NCBI RefSeq assembly: GCF_002008365.1
Contig: NZ_MRDL01000047.1
Location: 368,379-432,378, forward strand
Origin: Rhizobium leguminosarum bv. viciae USDA 2370
GTDB taxonomy: Bacteria > Pseudomonadota > Alphaproteobacteria > Rhizobiales > Rhizobiaceae
DNA: 64,000 nt
Direction: 5' to 3'
The position numbers and the translations under genes were made by a program. Below are positions 42,336 to 50,654 of this stretch, piece after piece. The stretch's first letter is position 1, and every line of letters starts with the position of its first letter. Below the pieces are notes generated by a model that saw only the letters and a program-made list of their open reading frames with translations, did no database searches and was not told the origin of the DNA.

Positions 42336-42950
42336 ATGAAAAATCCTGCCACCCGCCGCCGCGGCCGTCCGCCGGCCTTCGACCGCGAGACTGTGCTGTC
42401 GGCGGCGCGCGAGACCTTCTGGGCGCATGGATATGAGGGCGCCTCGATCGCCGATCTCACTGCCGCTATGGGCATCACGCCGCAAAGCCTCTATGCCGCC
42501 TTCAACTCGAAGGCCGATCTCTATCGCGCCGCGCTCGAGCAATACCGAACGCTGGGCTCCGACACGTTTTCCGCGCTCGGCGATCCGATCGACACCGTCT
42601 CCGCCTTCGAGTGCATATTGCGGGGCTCGGCCGAGATTTTCTCGGCTCCCGAGCATCCTAAAGGCTGCATGATTTCGACGGCTGTGCTGAATTGCGCCAG
42701 CGAGAACGACGTGATCGCCGACCATGTTGCGGCGATGCGTCGTCGGTCGCTGGACGCTTTCACGGCAAGGATCGAGCGTGGCATCCGCGAGGGTGATATC
42801 AAGGCCGGGACGAACCCTCGCGCACTCGCACGGTTCCTCGGTGCCATCATCCAGGGCATGTCGGTGCAGGCGAGGGACGGCGCATCTCTTGAAGAATTGC
42901 TTGATATCGCAAACTTCGCCATTTCTGAAGTCGCCCGCCACCACGCCTGA
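42336..42950 (+). CDS. TetR/AcrR family transcriptional regulator
   Basis: A 204-residue regulator. The N-terminal helix-turn-helix is clear: FDRETVLSAARETFWAHGYEGASIADLTAAMGITPQSLYAAFNSKADLYRAAL at about residues 18-70, preceded by a basic RRRGRPP arm. The C-terminal ligand domain (PKGCMISTAVLN) is of the subgroup that controls drug or redox genes. The ATG at 42336 was preferred over GTG 42309, which would put a half-site inside the gene. It is divergent from the serine hydrolase, its likely target. Confidence 0.93.
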   Translation: MKNPATRRRGRPPAFDRETVLSAARETFWAHGYEGASIADLTAAMGITPQSLYAAFNSKADLYRAALEQYRTLGSDTFSALGDPIDTVSAFECILRGSAEIFSAPEHPKGCMISTAVLNCASENDVIADHVAAMRRRSLDAFTARIERGIREGDIKAGTNPRALARFLGAIIQGMSVQARDGASLEELLDIANFAISEVARHHA

Positions 42951-42956
42951 AAACGA

Positions 42957-43035
42957 AAAGGCCCGGCAGTCCGTGAACTGCCCCCGAAAGTTGGACGTCA
43001 ACCTTTGGGGGCAGTTCACGGACTGCCGGGCCTTT
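42957..43035. repeat. 79-bp near-perfect palindrome: terminator stem with IS-like ends in its loop
   Basis: Perfect 29-bp arms at 42957-42985 and 43007-43035, with a 21-base loop that is itself nearly palindromic around GACGTC. The outer AAAGGCCCGGCAGTCCG / CGGACTGCCGGGCCTTT looks like an ordinary terminator stem. The inner halves, TGAACTGCCCCC ... AAGTTGGAC, match the ends seen at the right window edge (63922 onward). It separates the convergent tetR gene and the periplasmic protein gene and probably still terminates both. Confidence 0.85.
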
Positions 43036-43054
43036 CATCGCAAGATCGAAGCGA

Positions 43055-44242
43055 TCAGTCGTTGGCGGTAACCTTGACGCCGAGCACTTGCGGCAGTGTG
43101 TTCGGAGCACCCATGGCGGCGCCCACGATCGTCGGGAACGGCACCGGCTTTTCGGGAGCGGCCTTGACGGTCAGGCTCTTCGGATCGTCGAGGAAGGTGT
43201 TGACGGCAGCCGAAACGGCGTTCTGCAGTTCCGGGATATTGAGCTGCGCCAGCATGATCGGCGTCATCGCTTTCAGCGAATCCGCCATCTGCTTGCCCGA
43301 CATGTTCTGCTGCGAACCGGCATAATCCAGCGCACGCTTGGTGATCGAGGCATCTTCGAAGCGCACCTGTGCTGCCTCGAAGGACAGCTGCTGCATCAGG
43401 CCGAGCATGGCAAGGCCGAGCGCCTGCTGCGATTCTTCCTTGTTCGCACTGGCTTCGGATTGCTTCATCGCATCCTGCAGCGACTTCACGAAGGCCATCG
43501 TATAGCCCGAGATCTTGAAGCCAAGGTTCAGCTTGCCGATGTTGGTGAAGTCGAAGGCAAATTCCGAAATGTCGATCGTGCCGGGGGCAAGTTCCCAGGC
43601 GCCCTTCATGGTGATGTCGCCCTGGATGTGCTGCAGGGCAAGCTTCTCGATCGCGTCTTTGCTCTGCGGATCCTCGGCTTTGCTGAGATCGGCCTTCATG
43701 CTTTTGAAGGCGCCGTCGAAATCGAAGCCGGATTCGTCTTCGCGCAGTGTCAGGTTGACGTCGCTTTCGAGCACCGAGAACATTTCCGCGCCGTCCTTGA
43801 CCACCTTCAGCGGGCCGGTATGGGCGGTTTCGTAGAGCATCATAGTATCGAGCGTGTCGCCGCCCGCCGTTGCCGGGATCGAGATGCCGCCGAGCGTCAG
43901 CTCCTGCGCCGTTACCGTGACGCCGTCTTTCGTGGTGTTGATATCGGGGAAGGCGGCCTCTTCGATGTAATAGCCGCCATCCTCGTCTTCTTCGACGCCG
44001 GAAAGGGTGACTTCGCCGACGGCCAGGCTTTCGCCGCCGGCCGATTTGACGGTGACATTCTTCAGCGTCGCGGTCGTGCCGTCGATATCGACGGCGTCAG
44101 CCGAAATCGTTCCGCCCTGGACGGCATAGGCGGCGTTGAGCTTCTTCAGCAGATCGGCGCCGTCGAGAGCGAAAGCCGAACCGGCGAGCGAGAAAAAGGC
44201 GGCGCCCGACAGCATCAGCCGCGTTGTCCGGGAAAAGTTCAT
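43055..44242 (-). CDS. periplasmic protein of unknown function
   Basis: A 395-residue protein with a signal peptide at residues 1-25 (basic NFSRTTR, hydrophobic LMLSGAAFFSLAGSAF, cut before LDG). The mature chain shows alternating strands such as GTTATLKNVTVKSAGGESLAVGEVTLSGVEED and a helical middle (residues 240-300), an architecture similar to AsmA/YdgA-like DUF945 proteins, but I cannot assign the family with confidence. It has no catalytic motif. It is alone, ending at the palindromic terminator and divergent from parC. Confidence 0.75.
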   Translation of the reverse strand: MNFSRTTRLMLSGAAFFSLAGSAFALDGADLLKKLNAAYAVQGGTISADAVDIDGTTATLKNVTVKSAGGESLAVGEVTLSGVEEDEDGGYYIEEAAFPDINTTKDGVTVTAQELTLGGISIPATAGGDTLDTMMLYETAHTGPLKVVKDGAEMFSVLESDVNLTLREDESGFDFDGAFKSMKADLSKAEDPQSKDAIEKLALQHIQGDITMKGAWELAPGTIDISEFAFDFTNIGKLNLGFKISGYTMAFVKSLQDAMKQSEASANKEESQQALGLAMLGLMQQLSFEAAQVRFEDASITKRALDYAGSQQNMSGKQMADSLKAMTPIMLAQLNIPELQNAVSAAVNTFLDDPKSLTVKAAPEKPVPFPTIVGAAMGAPNTLPQVLGVKVTAND

Positions 44243-44477
44243 GGGGTGTTTCCTCTGGTGGCGTGGTGGCGGTTGGAAATCTGCAGTTACGCTACTACGG
44301 ATTGGGCCAGCTTTATATTTGCGGATCTCTAAATTTCTGTTGAGAGGAACGGCAAACGAAGTCCAAATTGCGGCGGAACGTTTGTCTCATCCTTTGATGT
44401 CAGTCCCAAGACTTCATCCACAGCCGTAATGGCCCGGATTCCTTGCCCGCCGGCCGCTTCTGAGCTAGTCAGGACCT

Positions 44478-46733
44478 ATGGGACAAGAGATTTTGCCGCC
44501 TTCCGGCGGAGACGACGATCATATCCAACCGGTCGACCTCAAGGCGGCGCTCGAGCAGCGTTACCTTGCCTATGCGCTGTCGACCATCATGCACCGTGCC
44601 CTGCCTGACGTGCGCGACGGGCTGAAGCCCGTTCACCGCCGCATCGTCTATGCGATGAACGAAATGGGGCTGAGGCCGAACTCGGCCTTCAGAAAATGCG
44701 CCAAGATCGTCGGCGAGGTGATGGGTAACTACCATCCGCACGGCGACCAGTCGATCTACGACGCGCTTGCCCGTCTCGCCCAGGATTTCTCGCAGCGCTA
44801 CACGCTGGTCAACGGCCAGGGCAATTTCGGCAATATCGACGGCGACAGCCCCGCCGCCATGCGTTACACCGAATCGAAGATGACGGCGGTCTCCGAGCTG
44901 CTGCTTGAAGGCATCGATCAGGATGCCGTCGATTTCCGCGACACTTACGACGAATCGAATTCCGAGCCGGTCGTCCTTCCCGGCGCCTTTCCGAACCTGC
45001 TCGCCAACGGCTCCTCCGGCATCGCCGTCGGCATGGCGACCTCGATCCCGTCGCACAATGCCCACGAGCTTTGCGATGCCGCCCTGCATCTGATCAAGCA
45101 TCCGGATGCGACCGTCGAAAAACTCGTCGAATTCATTCCCGGCCCGGATTTCCCCACCGGCGGCATCATCATCGACAGCCGCGACAGCATCATCGAGAGC
45201 TACCGCACCGGCCGCGGCGGTTTCCGCGTGCGGGCGAAATGGCAGACGGAAGATCTCGGTCGCGGCGGCTACCAGATCGTCATCACCGAAATTCCCTTCC
45301 AGGTGCAGAAATCGCGGCTGATCGAGAAGATCGCCGAGCTGCTGATCGCCCGCAAGCTGCCGCTGCTGGAAGATATCCGCGACGAATCGGCCGAGGACAT
45401 TCGTGTCGTGCTGGTGCCGAAGACACGCAGCGTCGATCCGACGATCCTGATGGAATCGATGTTCAAGCTGACGGAGCTCGAAAGCCGCTTCCCGCTCAAC
45501 ATGAACGTGCTCTCCATGGGCCGCATCCCGCGGGTCATGGCGCTGAACGAGGTGCTGAGGGAGTGGCTGGACCACCGCCGCGAAGTTCTGCAGCGCCGCT
45601 CGCGCTTCCGTCTCGCCGCGATCGACAGACGCCTCGAAATCCTCAGCGGCCTGCTGGTCGCCTACCTCAACATCGATGAGGTCATCCGCATCATCCGCGA
45701 GGAGGACGAGCCGAAGCCGGTCATGATGGCGCGCTGGGATCTCACCGACAATCAGGTCGAGGCGATCCTCAATATGCGGTTGCGCGCCTTGCGCAAGCTG
45801 GAAGAGTTCGAGATCCGCAAGGAATTCGACGAACTCACCAAGGAAAAGGGCGAGATCGAGGCGTTGCTTTCCTCCGACGACAAGCAATGGCAGACGGTCG
45901 CCTGGGAAATCGGTGAGGTGAAGAAGAAATTCGCCAAGGCAACGGAGGTCGGCCGCCGCCGCACCCAGTTTGCCGACGCGCCCGAGACTGACGAGGAAGC
46001 AATCCAGCAGGCGATGATCGAGAAGGAACCGATCACCGTCGTCATTTCCGAAAAGGGCTGGATCCGCGCATTGAAGGGCCATATCGCCGATACGGCAACG
46101 CTGACCTTCAAGGAAGGTGACGGCTTGAAGATCGCCTTCCCGGCGCAGACGACGGACAAGATCCTGATCGTCACGACAGGCGGCAAGGCGTTCACGCTCG
46201 GCGGCGACAAGCTGCCGGGCGGCCGCGGTCATGGCGAGCCGCTACGCATCATCGTCGATATGGATAACGACCAGGCGGTGCTGACCGCTTTTGTCCATGA
46301 TCCCTCGCGCAAGCAACTGATTGTCTCGACCGCCGGCAACGGCTTCGTCGTGCCTGAAGCCGAACTGGTCGCCAATACGCGCAAGGGCAAGCAGATCATG
46401 AACGTCGGGCTGCCCGAGGAAACGCAGCTGCTCGTGCCCGTCAGCGGCGACCATGTCGCCGTCGTCGGCGAAAACCGCAAGCTGCTGGTATTCCCGCTGG
46501 CGCAGGTGCCGGAAATGTCGCGCGGCAAGGGCGTGCGTCTGCAGCGTTACAAGGATGGCGGCATTTCCGACGTCCGTTGCTTCGCGATATCAGACGGCCT
46601 CGTCTGGGAAGACAGCGCCGGCCGCACCTTCACGAAGAACAAGGATGAACTTGCCGAATGGCTGGCCGACCGCGCCACCGCCGGCCGCACCGTGCCAAAG
46701 GGCTTCCCGCGCAGCGGTAAATTCGCCGGCTGA
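44478..46733 (+). CDS. parC: DNA topoisomerase IV subunit A
   Basis: A 751-residue type IIA topoisomerase subunit that decatenates daughter chromosomes with ParE. The breakage-reunion domain starts at LKAALEQRYLAYALSTIMHRALPDVRDGLKPVHRR; the DNA-cleaving tyrosine is in AAMRYTESKM near residue 131, and the quinolone-region helix includes HPHGDQSIYDAL. The C-terminal beta-pinwheel is shortened and lacks a GyrA box, which separates ParC from GyrA. No partner is near. Confidence 0.95.
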   Translation: MGQEILPPSGGDDDHIQPVDLKAALEQRYLAYALSTIMHRALPDVRDGLKPVHRRIVYAMNEMGLRPNSAFRKCAKIVGEVMGNYHPHGDQSIYDALARLAQDFSQRYTLVNGQGNFGNIDGDSPAAMRYTESKMTAVSELLLEGIDQDAVDFRDTYDESNSEPVVLPGAFPNLLANGSSGIAVGMATSIPSHNAHELCDAALHLIKHPDATVEKLVEFIPGPDFPTGGIIIDSRDSIIESYRTGRGGFRVRAKWQTEDLGRGGYQIVITEIPFQVQKSRLIEKIAELLIARKLPLLEDIRDESAEDIRVVLVPKTRSVDPTILMESMFKLTELESRFPLNMNVLSMGRIPRVMALNEVLREWLDHRREVLQRRSRFRLAAIDRRLEILSGLLVAYLNIDEVIRIIREEDEPKPVMMARWDLTDNQVEAILNMRLRALRKLEEFEIRKEFDELTKEKGEIEALLSSDDKQWQTVAWEIGEVKKKFAKATEVGRRRTQFADAPETDEEAIQQAMIEKEPITVVISEKGWIRALKGHIADTATLTFKEGDGLKIAFPAQTTDKILIVTTGGKAFTLGGDKLPGGRGHGEPLRIIVDMDNDQAVLTAFVHDPSRKQLIVSTAGNGFVVPEAELVANTRKGKQIMNVGLPEETQLLVPVSGDHVAVVGENRKLLVFPLAQVPEMSRGKGVRLQRYKDGGISDVRCFAISDGLVWEDSAGRTFTKNKDELAEWLADRATAGRTVPKGFPRSGKFAG

Positions 46734-46740
46734 GGCACGA

Positions 46741-46795
46741 GAGCACCGCGCGTCTTTTCAGACGCGCAAAGAACGCTGTAAAACTTAGATGCAGT
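46741..46795. repeat. partial rhizobial mosaic repeat (module I only)
   Basis: GAGCACCGCGCGTCTTTTCAG ... CGCGCAAAGAACGCTGTAAAACTT follows parC's stop by a few bases. The hairpin module II that follows in other copies is missing or rotted. Confidence 0.65.
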
Positions 46796-46944
46796 AAATT
46801 CCGCGCCAGACTCTTGGCGGGCGCGACAATTCCTCTATTTCAATCCTGTTAGCAAAAATATGAGCAGGCCGGCTCCGGAGGCGGACGGAATGGCCGCAGG
46901 CCGCGCACGGGAGGAGTGCGCGCGCCATTACCGGAGGAAAATAG

Positions 46945-47403
46945 ATGCCCGCCAGCACCATCAAACTGCATGTCAGCCACACCTATAGGGTGCCGCCCGC
47001 CGTTGTCTACGACGCCTGGCTCAACCCCGAAATCGCCCGCCGCTTCCTGTTTGCGACCGATGACGGTCACGTCATCCGCGCCGATATCGATCCGCATGTC
47101 GGCGGCCGTTTCTTCGTCGTCGACCGCCGCCCGACCGGCGACGCCTTCCACCAGGGCGTCTTTTTGGAACTGAAGCGCCCGCAGCGCATGGTCTTCAGCT
47201 TTTCCGTCGAGGAACACGACCACAATTGCGACCGTGTCGAAATCAACATCGAGCCTCTTGGCGGCGGCAGTCGTCTGACGCTGACCCACGAAATGTGCGC
47301 CGAATGGGCCGAACACGAGGAAAAGACCCGGCAAGGCTGGGCGCATGTGGTCGAAGGGCTTGGCAGGGAACTGGAGCAGCAGCAGTTCAAGGCGACGGGT
47401 TGA
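46945..47403 (+). CDS. SRPBCC (AHSA1/START-like) domain protein
   Basis: A 152-residue protein of the activator-of-Hsp90 ATPase homology 1 family. The start VSHTYRVPPAVVYDAWLNPEIARRFLF, the middle VGGRFFVVDRRPTGDAFHQGVFLELKRPQRMVFSF and the end LTLTHEMCAEWAEHEEKTRQGWAHVVEGLGREL form the expected helix-grip fold with a ligand cavity. GGAGG is well placed before ATG 46945. Its last 17 bases overlap the 3' end of the convergent doc remnant. The function of such proteins in bacteria is mostly unknown. Confidence 0.88.
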   Translation: MPASTIKLHVSHTYRVPPAVVYDAWLNPEIARRFLFATDDGHVIRADIDPHVGGRFFVVDRRPTGDAFHQGVFLELKRPQRMVFSFSVEEHDHNCDRVEINIEPLGGGSRLTLTHEMCAEWAEHEEKTRQGWAHVVEGLGRELEQQQFKATG

Positions 47404-47768
47404 GCGGTATGCTGAAATCTCGAAGGAAGCGGGTCGCACCTTCCTCGTCGATCTCGCCTGCGGCTACCTCTAGTACAAATACAATGACCTGCGCTTTATC
47501 GGCATTGATGACATAGCGGTTGATGTAGAGAAACGTAAACGCCGCGAGATAGCCGGTACGCTTGTTTCCATCCGCGAATGGGTGGTTTCTAACAATGGCA
47601 TTGAGATAGGCTGCGGCGAGTACGAAGATGTCGGTCTCGCCGTATGCAGCCTTGTTAAGCGGGCGCGCTAAGGTTTCCAATGCATTGGCATCCCGCAGGC
47701 CAGGCAGACCGCCATGCTCATCGTGCATATTCAATCGCTTGGCGGCTCAGCCACTGAAGCCGTATCAT
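47387..47768 (-). pseudogene. doc: Doc-type (Fic fold) toxin, frameshifted remnant
   Basis: A type II toxin in the death-on-curing family, which inactivates elongation factor Tu by phosphorylation. Most of the protein is in one frame, with the Fic core HPFADGNKRTG intact. The real start, however, is the ATG at 47768 that overlaps the antitoxin stop (ATGA) and reads MIRLQWLSRQAIEYAR and then stops at 47718. The body resumes in another frame as MHDEHGGLPGLRD. Loss of two bases in a TATAT run near 47726-47731 would explain this, since restoring them reads EYMHDE. Compared with typical Doc, four residues before HGGLPG and one in ALETLARP also seem missing. Internal starts could still give a short product. 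Confidence 0.75.
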
Positions 47769-47986
47769 TTCCCGAGTTCACGGAGTGCCACCCGATATTT
47801 TTCCATACCGATGCGGGCCGCCCGCATTTGCTCGGCAAGATCCGCCGATTCCGGTACAAGCTGAATATTACCCTCGATCTCTCGCAGTTCGAGGCTGTCG
47901 CCGCTGCTCAGGCCCAACCGCTGCAGCACCTCTTTAGGGATGATAATACCCTCGGAATTGCCGATCTTGCGGATTGTGACGTTCAT
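47765..47986 (-). CDS. AbrB/MazE-type antitoxin of a Doc toxin pair
   Basis: A 73-residue protein with an intact AbrB/SpoVT swapped-hairpin DNA-binding domain: VTIRKIGNSEGIIIPKEVLQRLGLSSGDSLELREIEGNIQLVP (residues 3-45), and a C-terminal toxin-binding tail. It overlaps the doc start by 4 bases, the usual antitoxin-first order. GTTATAAC at 48011-48018 upstream is a candidate -10 box and small operator. Since the toxin is damaged, the antitoxin may persist as an orphan regulator. Confidence 0.88.
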   Translation of the reverse strand: MNVTIRKIGNSEGIIIPKEVLQRLGLSSGDSLELREIEGNIQLVPESADLAEQMRAARIGMEKYRVALRELGK

Positions 47987-48043
47987 CGTTTTATCCTCTG
48001 TGATAGCGGCGTTATAACATGAGGCCGAGCAGGCGAGACCGTC

Positions 48044-48931
48044 CTAGCCTGCCATTTGAACGATGCTTTTCCTCCGCACCATCCAGACGGAATGGGCTGC
48101 GATCGCCGCCACCAGGATGCCGCCGCCGACCAGTGTCATGGTCGTCGGCGTTTCCGCAAAGATCAGCCAGACCCAGATCGGTGCGAGAACGGTTTCGAGC
48201 AGGTAGAACATGCCGACCTCAGGCGCAGAGAGGTAACGCGGCCCGGTCGCCAGGCACCAGAAGGCAAGCGGCATCATCACCGCGCCGTTGAAGAGGATCC
48301 AGGCGGGATGCTCGATCGAAAAACCGCCGGCTGGCATGACCGAGATCAGGCCGACCGCCGCCGGCAGCACCGTCGAAAGCAGGGAGACGAAGCCCATCTC
48401 CCGGCGCGAGGCGCGGCTGACGGTGATGGCGGCGGCAATGATGAAGGCGGTCAGCAGCGCCATGATATCGCCGAAGAGATGGCCGCCCGAAAGCCCGTCC
48501 CGCACGATCAGACCGACGCCGAAGATCATCGCTGCCATGGCGATCAGCGTAGCTAGCGCCGGCCGCTCCTTGAGGAAAATCCAGGAAAGCAGCGCGGCGA
48601 ACATCGGATTGAAGGCGACGATGAAAACGACATTGGCCGTCGACGTGTTGAAAACGGCAAGAAGGAAGACCACCGTCGTCAGCCCGTAGAGCAGGCCGGT
48701 GACGAGGCCCGGCCACCCCGGCACGAGCACTGGCCATCGCCCCTTGGCGATCCTGAGCACTGTGGCTACCAGAAGCGTCACGCCAAGGGTCGCGATGCTT
48801 CTCGCGGCAAGGATCGACCACAGCTCGCCGTCGGCGAGCCGCATGAGCGGGATATCCACGGAAAGCGCCAGCCCGCCGATCGCCGTCAGCAGCAGGCCCT
48901 TCCGATGGTCGGAAAGAGCGGTGGGGAACAT
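48044..48931 (-). CDS. EamA family (DMT) transporter
   Basis: A 295-residue membrane protein with ten predicted helices in two EamA repeats: first from GLLLTAIGGLALSVDIPLMRLADGE, ending at SWIFLKERPALATLIAMAAMIFGVGLIV; second ending with WVWLIFAETPTTMTLVGGGILVAAIAAHSV. The WxxLxE-like elements (FLKERP and FAETP) mark the end of each repeat. Members export amino acids, nucleosides or other metabolites; the substrate is unknown. Its ATG follows the bpt stop with no gap, so it is co-transcribed with bpt. Confidence 0.92.
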   Translation of the reverse strand: MFPTALSDHRKGLLLTAIGGLALSVDIPLMRLADGELWSILAARSIATLGVTLLVATVLRIAKGRWPVLVPGWPGLVTGLLYGLTTVVFLLAVFNTSTANVVFIVAFNPMFAALLSWIFLKERPALATLIAMAAMIFGVGLIVRDGLSGGHLFGDIMALLTAFIIAAAITVSRASRREMGFVSLLSTVLPAAVGLISVMPAGGFSIEHPAWILFNGAVMMPLAFWCLATGPRYLSAPEVGMFYLLETVLAPIWVWLIFAETPTTMTLVGGGILVAAIAAHSVWMVRRKSIVQMAG

Positions 48932-49708
48932 TCAGTCGTGGGTGCTCTCGGGCATGGACGAGGGATCGAAGCGTTCCCAGCCGCGCGGGGTCAGATGCTC
49001 CTGCGGCTGGAAGCGCGTCTTGTAGTCCATTTTCCGCGACCCTTGAACCCAGTAGCCGAGGTAGACATGCGGCAGTCCCAGCGCTTTTGTGCGCCTGACA
49101 TGGTCGAGAATCATGAAAGTGCCGAGCGAACGCCGTTCAAGCGCCGGATTGAAATAGGAATAGACCATCGACAGCCCGTCGCTCATCGTGTCGGTAAGGG
49201 CGGCAGCCAGCAACTCGCCCTTTGGTCGCTGCTCCAGTCCGGAGCCTTCCTCGCGCCGGCGATATTCGATGATTCTCGTATTCACATGCGTGTCTTCCAC
49301 CATGATTGCATAGTCGAGCACGGTCATGTCGGACATGCCGCCCTGCTGGTGGCGAAAATCGAGATAGCGTCGGAAGAGCGAATATTGTTCGCTGGAAGGT
49401 TGGGCTGCGAATTCGGTGGCGATGACGTCGGAATTGGCGCCAAGCACCCGCTTCATCGATTTCGTCGGCTCGAACTCCTGGGCGAGAATTCGCACGGAAA
49501 CGCAGGCGCGACAGGATTCGCAGGCCGGGCGATAAGCGATGTTCTGCGAGCGGCGGAAACCGCCCTGCGTCAGGATGTCGTTCATCTCGGCGGCGCGCGG
49601 GCCGACCAGATGGGTGAACACCTTTCGCTCCATCTCATGCGGCAGGTACGGACACGCAGCCGGAGCCGTCAGATAAAACTGCGGTGATGGCGTCGTCTGC
49701 GTATTCAT
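48932..49708 (-). CDS. bpt: aspartate/glutamate leucyltransferase
   Basis: A 258-residue N-end rule enzyme that adds leucine to N-terminal Asp or Glu and so marks proteins for ClpAP. N-domain cysteines CPYLPHEMERKVFTHL and CESCRACVSVR, and the C-domain DVIATEFAAQP, YRRREEGSG, LGTFMILDHVRR and YLGYWVQGSRKMDYKTRFQPQE are all typical. The ATG at 49708 (MNTQTTPSPQFYLT) is the family start; the longer open frame upstream is not supported. Confidence 0.94.
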   Translation of the reverse strand: MNTQTTPSPQFYLTAPAACPYLPHEMERKVFTHLVGPRAAEMNDILTQGGFRRSQNIAYRPACESCRACVSVRILAQEFEPTKSMKRVLGANSDVIATEFAAQPSSEQYSLFRRYLDFRHQQGGMSDMTVLDYAIMVEDTHVNTRIIEYRRREEGSGLEQRPKGELLAAALTDTMSDGLSMVYSYFNPALERRSLGTFMILDHVRRTKALGLPHVYLGYWVQGSRKMDYKTRFQPQEHLTPRGWERFDPSSMPESTHD

Positions 49709-49856
49709 TTGTCGCGGAAATTTCCTTGTCGAGACCGTGCCGTTTCCTGACAGCATGACCTAAGAATAAAAAACGTCAACAGCGGGGCGTTTTTCGCCCT
49801 TCATATCAGTCTTCTAATTTTAAATATGGAGCGCTGGCGCCCGTCCGCAAAGAGAA

Positions 49857-49882
49857 GGCGGAGACTTTATTTCGTCTCCGCC
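49857..49882 (-). terminator. hairpin after the RDD-family gene
   Basis: Perfect 9-bp arms GGCGGAGAC (49857-49865) and GTCTCCGCC (49874-49882). On the minus strand it is followed by TTCTCTTT, a poor T-run. It lies 32 bases past the RDD gene's stop codon. Confidence 0.55.
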
Positions 49883-49914
49883 CCGGGATCGCATTTAGGG
49901 TTTCAGCCAAGGTA

Positions 49915-50373
49915 TCAGGCTGTGCGCACCGTCGCCGTGCCGACCAGCAGGTCGTGGACGAGACGGCTGCGCTCGATAAACAGGCCGGCAAGCAGGATGA
50001 GCGGCGTCAGCACCGAGTTGAGGATCCAGAACAGCGCCAGATGCACGATCGCCGTCATGAAATCCATCGGCCGTCCATCGATGCGCACGATCGCGATACC
50101 CATCGCGCGCATGCCGAGCGAGGCCTGGCTCGGCCCGCCCACAGTCAGGCCGAAGTAAATGCCGGCGACGATGACGAAGAGGGCAGGGTAGAGAAAGAAG
50201 CCGAGCCCCAGCGTGACGATCGACAGGAAGAACAGCACGATCGCCGCGGGAATGCAGAGCAGCGCCACGATGACATAGTCGAGAATGAAGGCGAAGACCC
50301 GGCGGCTCAACACGCCGCTATAGGCGCGCCAGTCCTCCGGGGCGGCATAAAGCGGATTGGGGTTGTAGCTCAT
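49915..50373 (-). CDS. RDD family membrane protein
   Basis: A 152-residue inner-membrane protein with three or four hydrophobic segments. The family signature is seen: SRRVFAFILDYVIVALLCI (Arg ... Asp) near residues 24-42 and RSRLVHDLLVGTATV near the end. Function is generally unknown; some RDD proteins act in ion or sodium exchange. The ATG at 50373 has GAGGAGAT upstream, so the longer frame back to 50487 is rejected. Confidence 0.88.
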   Translation of the reverse strand: MSYNPNPLYAAPEDWRAYSGVLSRRVFAFILDYVIVALLCIPAAIVLFFLSIVTLGLGFFLYPALFVIVAGIYFGLTVGGPSQASLGMRAMGIAIVRIDGRPMDFMTAIVHLALFWILNSVLTPLILLAGLFIERSRLVHDLLVGTATVRTA

Positions 50374-50442
50374 CTCAATCTCCTCAGGAAAAGCGATGCC
50401 GCTGATATGGTATCGGCAGGGCAAAATGCAATAATCTGCCCC

Positions 50443-50654
50443 AGATGCGAATGGTTTTAGGCCGGATCGGCCCAAAACCATCCGCATCTAAATTAAAGAA
50501 ATGGAGCATGATGTCGTCCGAAAACCGCGGACCCTTTTCGGCATCATGCACTACAACGCCGCGCGTCTTTTGAGATGCGCGAAGGACGCTGTAGCACTTT
50601 GAATCGCTGCATAATTTTATCCTTAAATCGATTCCGATTTAAGGAATTATGCAG
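50443..50654. repeat. composite of four rhizobial palindromic modules
   Basis: In order: a 47-base dyad AGATGCG/CGCATCT (50443-50489), a GCATGATG/CATCATGC dyad (50506-50549, as at 8213-8255), module I ACAACGCCGCGCGTCTT ... AAGGACGCTGTAG (50551-50594), and module II GCTGCATAATT ... AATTATGCAG (50606-50654) with CCTTAAATCGATTCCGATTTAAGG as its stem. The element ends on the base before the hemB stop codon (50655-50657), the richest copy of the window. Confidence 0.85.

Noticed and set aside
42243..43019. Upstream continuation of the serine hydrolase frame, giving a 648-residue open frame on the minus strand
   Set aside because: It lies antisense to the clear TetR gene and has no family likeness; high-GC DNA gives long antisense frames. 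The ATG at 42242 gives the normal protein.
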